Shown: piece after piece, positions 29,292 to 38,492 of the stretch | Position numbering within the stretch: position 1 is the first letter of the stretch | Layout of the letters: each line of letters starts with the position of its first letter | Assembly: GCA_016182845.1 (NCBI GenBank) | Contig: JACPFT010000020.1 | Location: 1 to 64,000, forward strand | DNA from: Gammaproteobacteria bacterium | Lineage (GTDB): Bacteria > Pseudomonadota > Gammaproteobacteria > Enterobacterales > Permianibacteraceae | Direction: 5' to 3' | Length of the DNA: 64,000 bases | Made by a program: the position numbers and the translations under genes | The notes under the pieces: model-generated | What the model saw: the letters and a program-made list of their open reading frames with translations, nothing else | Database searches by the model: none | Told to the model about the DNA's origin: nothing

Positions 29292-30674
29292 TTACTCTCC
29301 AGCCGCCTCCCGCTCGAACACCGCGATCGACTCGACGTGGGCCGTGTGCGGGAACATGTCCATGACCCCGGCCTTGGTCAGGACATAGCCCTGACGGGCC
29401 AGTTCGCCGGCAGCGCGCGCCAGGGTCGCCGGGTTGCAGGACACGTAGACGATGCGCCGGGCGTTGAAATGGGGGAAATGCTTGATGATTTCCAGCGCAC
29501 CGGTGCGTGGCGGATCGACCAGGATCTTGTCGAAGCCCTGGCGGGCCCAGGCCTCATTGTAGAAATCCCCGGCCAGGTTCGCGCCGTAAAATTCAATATT
29601 CCCGATACCGTTGTGGCGGGCATTCTCCCGCCCGCGCACCACCATGGCCTCGTCGCCCTCCACGCCGATCACGTGGCCGGCCCGGCGCGCCAGGGGCAGG
29701 GTGAAATTCCCCAGGCCGCAGAACAGATCCAGCACGCGCTCGTCCTCCTGGGGATCCAGCAGGTCCACGGCCAGCGGCAGCATGCGCTTGTTGATCCCGG
29801 CGTTGACCTGGGTGAAGTCCATGGGGTGAAAGAGCAGCTCGGCGTCGAAGGCGTCGAAGCGGTAGGACAGGCGCTCGTTGCCATTGTTCGGCCAGAGCTT
29901 GTGCACGCTGTCCGGGCCCTTGGGCTGCAAGTAGAGCTCCAGCTTGTGCTCCTGGGCGAAGCCCAAGAGCTTGGCGAGATCACCCTCGGACAGTTCCTGC
30001 AGATGGCGGAACACCAGGGCCGTGTGTTTGTCGCCCACCGCCACCTCGATCTGGGGGATGGACTCGCGAGCGTCCATGGCGGTGATCAGCTCGCGCAGGG
30101 GCAGGATCAGCCGGCTGACCGAGGGCTCCAAGACCGCGCAGGAAGCGATGTCGGTGATGAAATGGCTGGCCTTCTCGCGAAAACCCACCAGGACCGAGCC
30201 CTTCTTGGCCACGTATTTCACGCCCAGGCGCGCCTTGCGCCGGTAACCGTAGGTCTCGGCCTGCAGGGGCGGCAGGACCTCCAGGGGCTGGACCTGGCCG
30301 AAATGCAGGAGCAGTTCCAGGAGCACGGCCTGCTTGTGGGCGATCTGGGCCAGGGAGTCCATGTGCTGCAGGCTGCAGCCGCCGCAGACGCCGAAATGCG
30401 GGCATTCGGGCGCGACGCGCAGGGGCGATGCCTCCAGGACTTCCAGGGTCTTGGCCTCGTCGAACTGGCTCTTGCGGCGCGTGTACTGGAAGCGCACCTG
30501 CTCGCCGGCCAGGGCGCCGTCGACGAAGACGGCCTTGCCCTCGATGCGGGCGATGCCGCGACCCTCGTGGGTCAGGCCCTCGATCCAGGCTTCCACCGGT
30601 TCCGGCGCGGCCCTGGCCTTGCCTCTGCCCTTGCGGGGCGGGGTGGGGTGGGGGGTAGTTTCAGGAGATGACAT
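29292..30674 (-). CDS. rlmD: 23S rRNA (uracil-1939-C5) methyltransferase
   Basis: RumA/RlmD-type enzyme methylating U1939 of 23S rRNA with SAM. The 460-residue protein has a TRAM domain (about 24-80) and a 4Fe-4S set C91-x5-C97-x2-C100 plus C179. The SAM motif is D-L-F-C-G-L-G-N-F near 316, followed by D-P-P-R-T-G (387-392) and the nucleophile C413 in V-S-C-N-P-A-T-L. The start overlaps the stop of the upstream exonuclease (TGATG); a GTG one codon earlier is equally possible. The N-terminal 23 residues are a Pro/Arg-rich extension. Confidence 0.94.
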   Translation of the reverse strand: MSSPETTPHPTPPRKGRGKARAAPEPVEAWIEGLTHEGRGIARIEGKAVFVDGALAGEQVRFQYTRRKSQFDEAKTLEVLEASPLRVAPECPHFGVCGGCSLQHMDSLAQIAHKQAVLLELLLHFGQVQPLEVLPPLQAETYGYRRKARLGVKYVAKKGSVLVGFREKASHFITDIASCAVLEPSVSRLILPLRELITAMDARESIPQIEVAVGDKHTALVFRHLQELSEGDLAKLLGFAQEHKLELYLQPKGPDSVHKLWPNNGNERLSYRFDAFDAELLFHPMDFTQVNAGINKRMLPLAVDLLDPQEDERVLDLFCGLGNFTLPLARRAGHVIGVEGDEAMVVRGRENARHNGIGNIEFYGANLAGDFYNEAWARQGFDKILVDPPRTGALEIIKHFPHFNARRIVYVSCNPATLARAAGELARQGYVLTKAGVMDMFPHTAHVESIAVFEREAAGE

Positions 30675-31444
30675 CACTCGGACCAGTTATTCAGAAATTC
30701 GTTGAGATGGGGCTTGTTGTCCGCCTTCAGGGCGGCGCGCACGAAGGCGCATTCGGCGGCATAGGCTTCGCCGTTGATGCGCCCGCGCAGGAGTTCGAAG
30801 CGCTGGTAGACCAGGTAGGTATTAAGCACATCGGTCTCGCAGTAATCGCGGATCGCGCCGATCTGCCCGGCCTGGTAGGCGTCCCAGACCTTCGCGCCGC
30901 TCATGCCCATCTTGCCGGGAAAGCCGCAGAGCGCGGCGATCTCGTCGAGCGGCGCATTGGCGCGACCGGTGTACATGGCCATCAAGTCCATGAGATCGGT
31001 GTGCCGGGCATGGTAGCGGCTGATGTAGTTGTTCCATTTGAAGCTCGGGTCGTCCTCGCCCTGATCCCAGTAGCGGCCGGCGCTGACGCCGTTTACCAGG
31101 CCCCGGTAGTGCAGGACCGGCAGATCGAAACCGCCGCCGTTCCAGGACACCAGGGTGGGCGTGTAACGTTCGATGCCGTCGAAAAAGCGCGTGACGAGCT
31201 CCTTCTCGTCGGAATCGGGGTTCCCTAAGGACCAGACCTTGAGCTGATCGCGGGTGCGCAGCACGGCGGAAATGGCCACAACACGCTGCAGATGGTGAGG
31301 CAGGAAATCCGAGCCGGTCTTCTGCCGGCGCAGCTGGAACATGGCCTCGGCCACTTCGTAGTCCGACAAGCCGTCCAGGCCGTGGAGCTTGCGGCCCGCC
31401 GCCACATCCGGCACAGTCTCGATATCGAATACGAACAAGGTCAT
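30674..31444 (-). CDS. 3'-5' exonuclease related to the PolB exonuclease domain
   Basis: A 256-residue DEDD-superfamily nuclease (RNase H fold). ExoI is F-D-I-E-T-V at residues 5-10, Exo[11 protein letters not shown] near 105-113, and Exo[13 protein letters not shown] near 205. The acidic residues needed for two-metal catalysis are therefore present. This stand-alone family is annotated as a predicted 3'-5' exonuclease of the DNA polymerase B exonuclease type; its substrate is not known. It is coupled to rlmD by a 1-nt overlap. A TACAAT on the - strand (31482-31487) could be its -10. Confidence 0.86.
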   Translation of the reverse strand: MTLFVFDIETVPDVAAGRKLHGLDGLSDYEVAEAMFQLRRQKTGSDFLPHHLQRVVAISAVLRTRDQLKVWSLGNPDSDEKELVTRFFDGIERYTPTLVSWNGGGFDLPVLHYRGLVNGVSAGRYWDQGEDDPSFKWNNYISRYHARHTDLMDLMAMYTGRANAPLDEIAALCGFPGKMGMSGAKVWDAYQAGQIGAIRDYCETDVLNTYLVYQRFELLRGRINGEAYAAECAFVRAALKADNKPHLNEFLNNWSE

Positions 31445-31519
31445 AGCCTATCCTTCGGGCGCCTCGCCGGCGGGGTCGCTCATTGTAGGCCATCACCCGC
31501 GCAAAAGGGAGTTTAGGGC

Positions 31520-32545
31520 GTGTATAGCCATACTGCACCGCGTCGCATCGCGACGCGCCCGGCCCTGCCGGCTCTGGGCCTGGCCCTGTTGCTAGCCCTG
31601 GGCTCCGGCCTGGCGTGGGCCCAGGGCGAGGCGGGCCTGGATGCCGGCTCGAATGCCCCGATGAACGAGGTCCTGCTGCTGGACGGCCCGGAGAGCTCGC
31701 CGGCCGCCGAAACGGCCGAACAGAGCTTCGAGAACGAGTACCGCAGCGTGCCTGGCCTGCCGCCCCTGGTCCACGCGGACCTGGATCTGCTGCCCGCTGA
31801 ACGGCGGCTGGCGCGCTTGAACCGGGCCCGCCTCGCGGTCAGCTTCGGCCTGAGGCCGGCCGCGGAGGCACTGCGCCTGCGCCCCGATCTGCCGCTGGTG
31901 CTGCTCCTGGCCCGCAAGCTGGAACTGGATCGGCTGCGCGCCGGCCAGGACGCGCGCATCACCGGCATCTACCTGGAGCAACCCTACCGCCGCGCCCTGG
32001 CCGCCGCCCAAGCCCTGGGCGCCGATGGCAGCGTGGGCATCCTGCTCGGCGCGGAAAGCGCCCCCTGGCTGAGCGAGTCCCTGGAGGACGCCGCCCGACA
32101 AGTGGGCATGCCCCTGCGCCTGCGCCGCATGCGCCCCCTGGACTCGCCCCTGCGCCAATTCGAGGCCCTGCTCAAGACCTGCACGGCCATCGTCGCCCAG
32201 CCGGATCCGGCGGTGTTCAGCAGCCAAAACCTCCAGGCCCTCATGCTCAACGCCTACCGCCACCGGGTTCCGGTCATCGGCTTCTCGGAGGCCATGGTCC
32301 AGGCCGGCGCCCTGGCCGCCGTCTACAACGATCCGGTGCTCTTGGGCCGACAGGCCGCCCAGCTGGTGCGCCGGTCCCTGAGCGAAACGCCAATGCCGCC
32401 GCCGGAATATCCCACGCAGTACGGCCTTACCCTAAACTATCAGGTAGCACGCAACCTGGGCTTGGCCCAGCTGTCCGAGGACGCCCTGCGGCGCGCCATC
32501 CTGCGCCACGAGCCGGGACAGAGCCAAGGTAAACCGACGCCATGA
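31520..32545 (+). CDS. Periplasmic ABC substrate-binding-like protein (TrpX/COG2984-like)
   Basis: A 341-residue exported protein. A signal peptide ends near A-W-A at residue 34. The body resembles uncharacterised periplasmic components of the COG2984 type: [28 protein letters not shown] and [14 protein letters not shown], ending in [10 protein letters not shown]. No ABC permease or ATPase is nearby. Instead it overlaps a hybrid histidine kinase by 4 nt (ATGA), so it probably works as the ligand-binding partner of that sensor. The GTG start at 31520 has AGGGAG 8 bases upstream. Confidence 0.78.
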   Translation: MYSHTAPRRIATRPALPALGLALLLALGSGLAWAQGEAGLDAGSNAPMNEVLLLDGPESSPAAETAEQSFENEYRSVPGLPPLVHADLDLLPAERRLARLNRARLAVSFGLRPAAEALRLRPDLPLVLLLARKLELDRLRAGQDARITGIYLEQPYRRALAAAQALGADGSVGILLGAESAPWLSESLEDAARQVGMPLRLRRMRPLDSPLRQFEALLKTCTAIVAQPDPAVFSSQNLQALMLNAYRHRVPVIGFSEAMVQAGALAAVYNDPVLLGRQAAQLVRRSLSETPMPPPEYPTQYGLTLNYQVARNLGLAQLSEDALRRAILRHEPGQSQGKPTP

Positions 32546-35394
32546 AACCCATGACCGGCATCAAGAGTCGCATCCTCTTCATCGCCATCATTCCCACCTT
32601 GGCGATTTCCCTGCTCATGGGCCTGTATTTCGTCACGGCGCGCATGCAGGATCTGAACGCCTCCTTACGCGAGCGCGGCCACACCATCACCCGCCAGCTG
32701 GCCTATGCCAGCGAATACGCAGTCACCTCCGCCAACGACGAGATCCTGCAGCGCCTAGTGCATTCCGCCCGCGACGGCGGCAACGACGTGGCCGCCGTGG
32801 TCATCTACGACGCCCAGAAGCGGCGCCTGGCCACCAGCGGCACCAAGGGCAAGCTGGAGTTATTGGATTTCGGCACGACGCCGCCGCCGGTGGACCTGTC
32901 CTGGCAGGACACCGATGCCGGCCTCGTGGTACGCGCCGCCGTCCTGGGCCATTTGCTGCCGGTCTCCGACCTGCCGGAAGACCAGCTGCGCCTGCGCGAA
33001 CGCGAGCAGGTGCTGGGCTATGTGGCCGTGCTCATGACCCGCGATCAGGCCCATCTGCGCCAATACCAGACCCTGTTCGCCGTCAGCCTGATCGTCTTCC
33101 TGGGCATGGGCCTGGGTCTCTTCCTGGCCCAGCGCCTGACGCGCACGGTCACCATCCCCATCATCAACCTGGCCCAGGCGGTGAACTGGATCAAGGACGG
33201 GAAATTCGAGACCCGCATCAGTACCGGCGCCAGCGGCGAGCTGAAAGCCCTGGAAAACGGCATCAACGCCATGGCCCGCTCCCTGGAGCAGGGCCACGAG
33301 GAAATGCAGCAGAATATCGAACAGGCCACGGCCGATCTGCGCCAGACCCTGGAAACCATCGAGGTGCAGAATATCGAGCTGGATCTGGCGCGCAAGCAGG
33401 CCCTGGAAGCCAGTCGCGTCAAGTCGGAATTCCTGGCCAATATGTCCCATGAAATCCGCACGCCCATGAACGGCGTCATCGGTTTCGCCGAACTCCTGCT
33501 GAAAACCGAGCTCTCCGGCCGCCAGCGGGATTTCCTGGAAACCATCCATAAATCCGCCAACAACCTCCTGTCCATCATCGACGACATCCTGGATTTTTCG
33601 AAGATCGAGGCCGGCAAGATGGTGCTGGAGCAGAGCGCCCTGGATTTCCGCGCCTGCGTCGAGGACGTGCTGGCCATGCTGGCGCCGGCCGCCCATGCCA
33701 AGGGCCTGGAACTGGCCGCCCTGGTCTATTCCGACGTGCCCTACAACCTCCTGGGCGATCCGGTGCGCGTGCGCCAGGTGCTCACCAATCTCATCAACAA
33801 CGCCATTAAATTCACCGAGACCGGCTCGGTGATCGTGCGCGTCATGGTGGAAAAGGACGAGGCGGAAAAGGCCCTGCTCTGCGTCAATGTCACCGACACC
33901 GGGATCGGCCTGTCGCCCGAGGAAAAGCGCCTGTTGTTCCAGGCCTTCAGCCAGGCCGACACCACGACGACGCGCCGCTTCGGCGGCACCGGCCTCGGCC
34001 TCGTCATCTCCAAGAAACTCGTGGAAAAAATGGGCGGCGATATCGGCCTGGATTCCACGCCTGGCCAGGGCTCGACCTTCTGGTTCACCCTGTCCTGCAA
34101 GAAATCGCCGGAGCTCGACGTCTATCCCCGCGCCGACCGCAGCCTGGCGGAACTGCCGGTCCTGCTCTACGAACCCTGGCAGACCACGGCCCTGGCCTTG
34201 AGCCACCAATTGCAGCACTGGGGCATCAGCCTGCGCGAGGCGAAGACCCGCGAGCAGCTGCTGGACGAACTGGCCGGAACCGGCATGCGCTATTGCTGCC
34301 TGCTGTTAGGCATCAACGATCTGGCCAGCGAGGAGGACTTGCTGCGCGAGGCCATACAGACCGCCAAGGAGCGCCATGCCTGCCCGGTCCTGGTCCTGCT
34401 CAACAGCAGCGATCAGGGCATCCAGGCGCGCCTGACCGAGCTGGGCGCCGATGCCCTGCTCAGCAAACCGGTCAGCCGCGCGGCCCTGTTCAGCAATTTG
34501 CGGCGCTTGATGCTGGATGAGCGCGGCTTTGGCGATCAGAACCTGACCCTGCCGATTCCTAGCCGCCCCCAAGCGGCGGCTTCGGCGCGCCGGCCCGTGG
34601 AATCCGCGCCCAAGGCCTCAGCCGCGCACATCCTCGCCGTGGACGACAACCCGGCCAATCTCAAGCTCCTGACCGTGCTCCTGGAGGATCAGGGCCTACA
34701 GGTGACCCAGGCGGAAAACGGCGTCAAGGCCGTCAACCAGGCCCGGGAGCAGAAATTCGACCTGGTGTTCATGGACATCCAGATGCCTGAAATGGACGGC
34801 ATCGAGGCGCTGAAACTGATCCGCCTGGATCCCCTCAACGCCAAGACGCCGGTCATCGCCATCACCGCCCATGCCCTGTCCGGGGAAAAGGACGCCATGC
34901 TCTCCGCCGGCATGAACGATTACGTCACCAAGCCCATCAGCGGCGAGCAGCTGGAAATGCTACTGCGCAAATGGGTGCGCCACGATCTGAGCCTGAACAC
35001 CGAAGCACGGGGCCGCGCCGGCGACAACCGCCGCCAGGGCAATAGCGTCATCGACTGGGAGCAGTCCCTGAGCATGGCCGGCGGAAAGGCCGAGCTGGCC
35101 AGCGATCTGCTGTCCATGCTCATCGCCAATATCCCGGTGGCGCGCCAGCAGATCGTCAAGGCCCACGGCGAGCAGAACCAGGCCCTGATGCGCGACCAAG
35201 TGCATAAATTCCACGGCGCCACCTGCTACTGCGGCGTGCCGCGCCTCAAATGGGCCGCCGCGACCCTGGAAACCGCCTTGAAGACCCGCGATGTCGGCGA
35301 TACCGAAACGGAGCTGGAAGACCTGCTGGCCGCCATGGCCGATGTCTTGGACGAATCGGAACGCTTCCTGGCCAGTCAGGCGGTTTCCCCATGA
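32542..35394 (+). CDS. BarA-like hybrid sensor histidine kinase
   Basis: A 950-residue inner-membrane phosphorelay kinase. TM1 is at 10-31, a periplasmic domain at 32-175 and TM2 at 177-196. HAMP (200-252), HisKA with H303 and HATPase (about 400-520, with N-N-A-I-K-F-T and G-G-T-G-L-G-L) follow. A degenerate REC (about 530-655) has no Asp at the acceptor site, reading L-L-L-G-I-N-D-L. A second REC has D745 in F-M-D-I-Q-M-P and HPt has H888 in V-H-K-F-H-G. This is the BarA/GacS plan, including the V-H-K-F-H-G...G-V-P-R-x-K signature of BarA HPt. It lies between two periplasmic binding proteins with ATGA overlaps on both sides. The cognate regulator (UvrY/GacA-like) is not in the window. Confidence 0.92.
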   Translation: MKPMTGIKSRILFIAIIPTLAISLLMGLYFVTARMQDLNASLRERGHTITRQLAYASEYAVTSANDEILQRLVHSARDGGNDVAAVVIYDAQKRRLATSGTKGKLELLDFGTTPPPVDLSWQDTDAGLVVRAAVLGHLLPVSDLPEDQLRLREREQVLGYVAVLMTRDQAHLRQYQTLFAVSLIVFLGMGLGLFLAQRLTRTVTIPIINLAQAVNWIKDGKFETRISTGASGELKALENGINAMARSLEQGHEEMQQNIEQATADLRQTLETIEVQNIELDLARKQALEASRVKSEFLANMSHEIRTPMNGVIGFAELLLKTELSGRQRDFLETIHKSANNLLSIIDDILDFSKIEAGKMVLEQSALDFRACVEDVLAMLAPAAHAKGLELAALVYSDVPYNLLGDPVRVRQVLTNLINNAIKFTETGSVIVRVMVEKDEAEKALLCVNVTDTGIGLSPEEKRLLFQAFSQADTTTTRRFGGTGLGLVISKKLVEKMGGDIGLDSTPGQGSTFWFTLSCKKSPELDVYPRADRSLAELPVLLYEPWQTTALALSHQLQHWGISLREAKTREQLLDELAGTGMRYCCLLLGINDLASEEDLLREAIQTAKERHACPVLVLLNSSDQGIQARLTELGADALLSKPVSRAALFSNLRRLMLDERGFGDQNLTLPIPSRPQAAASARRPVESAPKASAAHILAVDDNPANLKLLTVLLEDQGLQVTQAENGVKAVNQAREQKFDLVFMDIQMPEMDGIEALKLIRLDPLNAKTPVIAITAHALSGEKDAMLSAGMNDYVTKPISGEQLEMLLRKWVRHDLSLNTEARGRAGDNRRQGNSVIDWEQSLSMAGGKAELASDLLSMLIANIPVARQQIVKAHGEQNQALMRDQVHKFHGATCYCGVPRLKWAAATLETALKTRDVGDTETELEDLLAAMADVLDESERFLASQAVSP

Positions 35395-36260
35395 ACCGGG
35401 GCTGGACGCGCCTAGCCGGGCTCATGGGCATCGCCGGGGCGCTACTCGCCAGCTCCCTGGCGCGCGCCGACCCCATCGCCGTCTATTATCCACGCCCCAG
35501 CGAGGGCAGCCCCGCCATGGTGAGCCGCTACCCGGTGGAATTACTGGAGCGGGCCCTGGCCGTCCAGGGAAGATTCCAAGCCAAGCCCACCCCGCAAGCC
35601 GGCTCGGCCACGCGCAATTTCGAGGAACTGGCCAAGCCCAGCGGCGCCATCGACTTGCTCTGGTCCATGAGCACGCCCGAACGCGAGGCGCGCTACCGGC
35701 CGGTGCGCTTTCCCCTGGATCGGGGGCTGATGGGCTGGCGATTATTGTTGATCCACCGGGATCAGGCCGTGGCCTTCTCCCGGGTGCGCGACGCCCGGGA
35801 CCTGCGCGCCTTCACCGCCGGCCAGGGCGAAAGCTGGCTGGACAGCCGTATCCTCAAGGCCAACGACCTGCCCCTGGTGACCGTGAGCAAGTACCGCCTG
35901 CTCTTCGCCATGCTGGAGCACAAGCGTTTCGATTATTTCCCGCGGGCGGCCCTGGAAATCGGCGATGAGCTGGCCCGGGAAAACAAGGCCGATTTCCTCA
36001 TCGAACCGAACCTGGTCCTGCACTACCCCACGGCTTATTACTACCTGGTGAACCGGCGCAGCGGGGCCCTGGCCCGCGATTTGGAGTCCGGCCTGCAAAC
36101 CCTCAAGGAAAGCGGGGAATTCCAGCGCATTTTCGCGCGCTACCACGCGACGGCCTTGCAGGCCGCCGAGCTGCGCCGGCGCACTCGCATCGAGCTGGAA
36201 AACCCCTTCCTGCCCACTCAGGGCATCGATCTGAAGGATCCGATCTGGTATCGGCCCTAG
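35391..36260 (+). CDS. Periplasmic binding protein, SBP_bac_3-like
   Basis: A 289-residue exported protein with signal peptide about 1-26 (ends S-L-A-R-A). The body has the amino-acid-type binding fold look ([10 protein letters not shown], then F-Y/Y-Y lobes and [14 protein letters not shown] near the end). No transporter genes accompany it. Its ATG overlaps the stop of the BarA-like kinase (ATGA), making it the third gene of a tightly packed unit, so a sensory rather than transport role is likely. Its stop codon overlaps the thrC stop codon on the other strand (36257-36260). Confidence 0.75.
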   Translation: MNRGWTRLAGLMGIAGALLASSLARADPIAVYYPRPSEGSPAMVSRYPVELLERALAVQGRFQAKPTPQAGSATRNFEELAKPSGAIDLLWSMSTPEREARYRPVRFPLDRGLMGWRLLLIHRDQAVAFSRVRDARDLRAFTAGQGESWLDSRILKANDLPLVTVSKYRLLFAMLEHKRFDYFPRAALEIGDELARENKADFLIEPNLVLHYPTAYYYLVNRRSGALARDLESGLQTLKESGEFQRIFARYHATALQAAELRRRTRIELENPFLPTQGIDLKDPIWYRP

Positions 36261-37543
36261 GCCTCCAACAAATAGGCGCGCAAGGCCGAATCATCCGCCG
36301 CGATATCCTGTTCCAGGCCGGGCTTGCCTTCCAGCCGGGCCAGGGGTGCGGGCAGATCCAGGCGCAGATCCAGCAAGGACTCCACGCTGTCCTGGAATTT
36401 CGCCGGATGGGCCGTGCACAGGAACAGACCCTGCTGTCCCGGCTTGAGCGCGGCTTTCAGCCCCGCGTAGGCAATGGCGCCATGGGGTTCGGCCAGATAA
36501 TCCAGGGCATGCAGTTCGCGCAAGGCGGCGATGGTCTGCGCCTCGTCGAAGGCCTCGGCCCGCAGTTCCTCGGCCGGCCCCTTGTGTTCGCGGGCGAACA
36601 GCTCCTCGACCCGGGGCCAGTTGTTGGGCGCGCTCACATCCATGGCATTACTCAGGGTCGCCACCGTCGGCCTGACCTGCCAGACGCCGGAGTCGAGATA
36701 ACGCGGCACCGTGTCATTGGCATTGGTGGCCGCCACGAAACCCGCGATGGGCAGGCCCAGGCGCTGGGCCAGCAAGCCCGCCGTCAGATTGCCGATATTG
36801 CCGCTGGGCACGGACACGAGCAGGTCCCCGTCGCGGGGAGCCTGGGCCACGGCCTCGAAATAATAGAAGCACTGGGCCAGGAGCCGGGCGATGTTGATGG
36901 AATTGGCCGAATTCAGGCCCCGGCGCGCCACCAGGACCGGATCGGCGAAGGCCGCCTTGACCAGGGCTTGGCAGGCATCGAAATCACCGTCCACCGCCAG
37001 GCAGCGGATATTGCCGCCCAGGGTGGTGAACAGTTTTTCCTGCAGGGGCGCGATGCGGCCCTTGGGAAACAGGATCACCACCTCGATGCCCGGCAGGCCG
37101 TAGAAGGCATGGGCCACGGCCGCGCCGGTATCGCCCGAGGTCGCCGACAGAATGGTCACCGGCTTGGCATCGCCCCGCCGGGCCAAGAGCGCACTCAGAA
37201 CCCGCGCCATGAAACGCGCGCCGAAATCCTTGAAGGCTAGGGTTGGCCCATGGAACAGCTCCAGGGCGTAAATGCCCGGCGCCACCGGCACCAGGGGCAG
37301 GGGAAAATCGAAGGCATCGGCGACGAGTTGGCGGCATTCCTCCGGGGAAAACACCTCGCCCAGGAGCCGCTCGGCGATCTCGGCCGAGCGGCTGACGAAA
37401 TCCAGGGCCAGCAAGTCCGGCACATCCCCGAAGCGCGGCCAGTTCTCGGGGAAAAACAAGCCGCCGTCCCGGCCTATGCCGCGCAGCACCGCCTCGGCGA
37501 AATCGACCCGTTCCTCGGGATGACGAATATTGTATAAGCGCAT
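36257..37543 (-). CDS. thrC: Threonine synthase
   Basis: PLP enzyme converting O-phosphohomoserine to threonine. The 428-residue protein has the PLP lysine K105 in L-A-F-K-D-F-G-A, the S-A-T-S-G-D-T-G-A-A phosphate-binding segment and an E. coli-type length. The start at 37543 (M-R-L-Y-N) matches the E. coli ThrC start; the open frame upstream into thrB is not used. thrB ends 10 nt before it. Last gene of thrLABC; its stop shares bases with the convergent binding-protein gene. Confidence 0.96.
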   Translation of the reverse strand: MRLYNIRHPEERVDFAEAVLRGIGRDGGLFFPENWPRFGDVPDLLALDFVSRSAEIAERLLGEVFSPEECRQLVADAFDFPLPLVPVAPGIYALELFHGPTLAFKDFGARFMARVLSALLARRGDAKPVTILSATSGDTGAAVAHAFYGLPGIEVVILFPKGRIAPLQEKLFTTLGGNIRCLAVDGDFDACQALVKAAFADPVLVARRGLNSANSINIARLLAQCFYYFEAVAQAPRDGDLLVSVPSGNIGNLTAGLLAQRLGLPIAGFVAATNANDTVPRYLDSGVWQVRPTVATLSNAMDVSAPNNWPRVEELFAREHKGPAEELRAEAFDEAQTIAALRELHALDYLAEPHGAIAYAGLKAALKPGQQGLFLCTAHPAKFQDSVESLLDLRLDLPAPLARLEGKPGLEQDIAADDSALRAYLLEA

Positions 37544-37553
37544 GTTCGTGTAC

Positions 37554-38492
37554 TCACAAAAGCCGGGCGCCGCGCGTGTCGACGCGGCAGTGGCGGGTAA
37601 AGGCCAAGGGATTTTCCGGAAAGGCGGACTCGATGGCCCCGGCGATATCCGCCATGGCGGCCTCCCGGCACAGGGCGAAGACCGTGGGCCCGGAACCGGA
37701 CAGGCCGAAAGCCAGGGCCCCGGCGTCCCGGGCCGCCTGCTCGGCGGCAAAATAGCCGGGCACCAGCGGCGCGCGATGGGGCAGGATCAGCTCGTCGCGC
37801 AGGGCGGCGAGCATGCCCGCCTCGTCCCCGGCATCCGCCGCCGCCACGAAGGCCGCCAGGTATTGGCCGAAACGCACCATCTCGGCGCGCGAATAGGCCG
37901 TAGGCAGGACCTCGCGCGCCGCCCGCGTCGAGACCTCGATGCCCGGATAATGCACGACCAGGCGCCAGGTCTCCGGAAGGTTCAGACGCCGCGTCTCACC
38001 GTCCTCCGGCAAGATCAGCTGCAAACCGCCCAGCAGGCTGGGCGCCACATTGTCGTAATGCACCCCGCCGCTGATCCGGCCCTCCAGCACCCCGGCGAGA
38101 TGCAGCAGCTCGCTCGCCGAAAACGCCTCGCCATGCCAAGTGTTGAGCGCCACCAGGGCCGCGACGATGGAGGCCGCGCTGGAGCCCAGGCCGCTGCCCA
38201 CCGGCAGGCGCTTGTCCAGGCACAAGCAAAAATCCTCGCGAGGCAGGACGCCGCGCGCCGACAACTCATCCTGCACCAGCTCCCGTGCCGCGTGCACGAT
38301 ATTGGCCGTCGGATCCGCCGGCAGCACGTGGGCGTAGGCTCCCGCGACACGGGTTTCCGCTCGGGCAGCCGGCGCTATGCTCACCACATCGCCGAAGGCC
38401 TCGCCGGACAGGTCCTCCAGTGCCAGGCCCAGGACATCGAAGCCGACGATGAAATTGCCGATGGACACCGGCGCGTAGGCCTGGATGCTCAT
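37554..38492 (-). CDS. thrB: Homoserine kinase
   Basis: GHMP-family kinase phosphorylating homoserine with ATP. The 312-residue protein shows the N-terminal A-P-V-S-I-G-N-F-I-V-G-F-D-V-L-G motif, the ATP loop P-V-G-S-G-L-G-S-S-A-A-S near residue 95 and the late G-L-S-G-S-G-P-T-V-F-A segment. Length is that of E. coli ThrB. It overlaps the thrA stop by 4 nt (ATGA) and precedes thrC by 10 nt, in the enteric order thrA-thrB-thrC. Confidence 0.96.
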   Translation of the reverse strand: MSIQAYAPVSIGNFIVGFDVLGLALEDLSGEAFGDVVSIAPAARAETRVAGAYAHVLPADPTANIVHAARELVQDELSARGVLPREDFCLCLDKRLPVGSGLGSSAASIVAALVALNTWHGEAFSASELLHLAGVLEGRISGGVHYDNVAPSLLGGLQLILPEDGETRRLNLPETWRLVVHYPGIEVSTRAAREVLPTAYSRAEMVRFGQYLAAFVAAADAGDEAGMLAALRDELILPHRAPLVPGYFAAEQAARDAGALAFGLSGSGPTVFALCREAAMADIAGAIESAFPENPLAFTRHCRVDTRGARLL

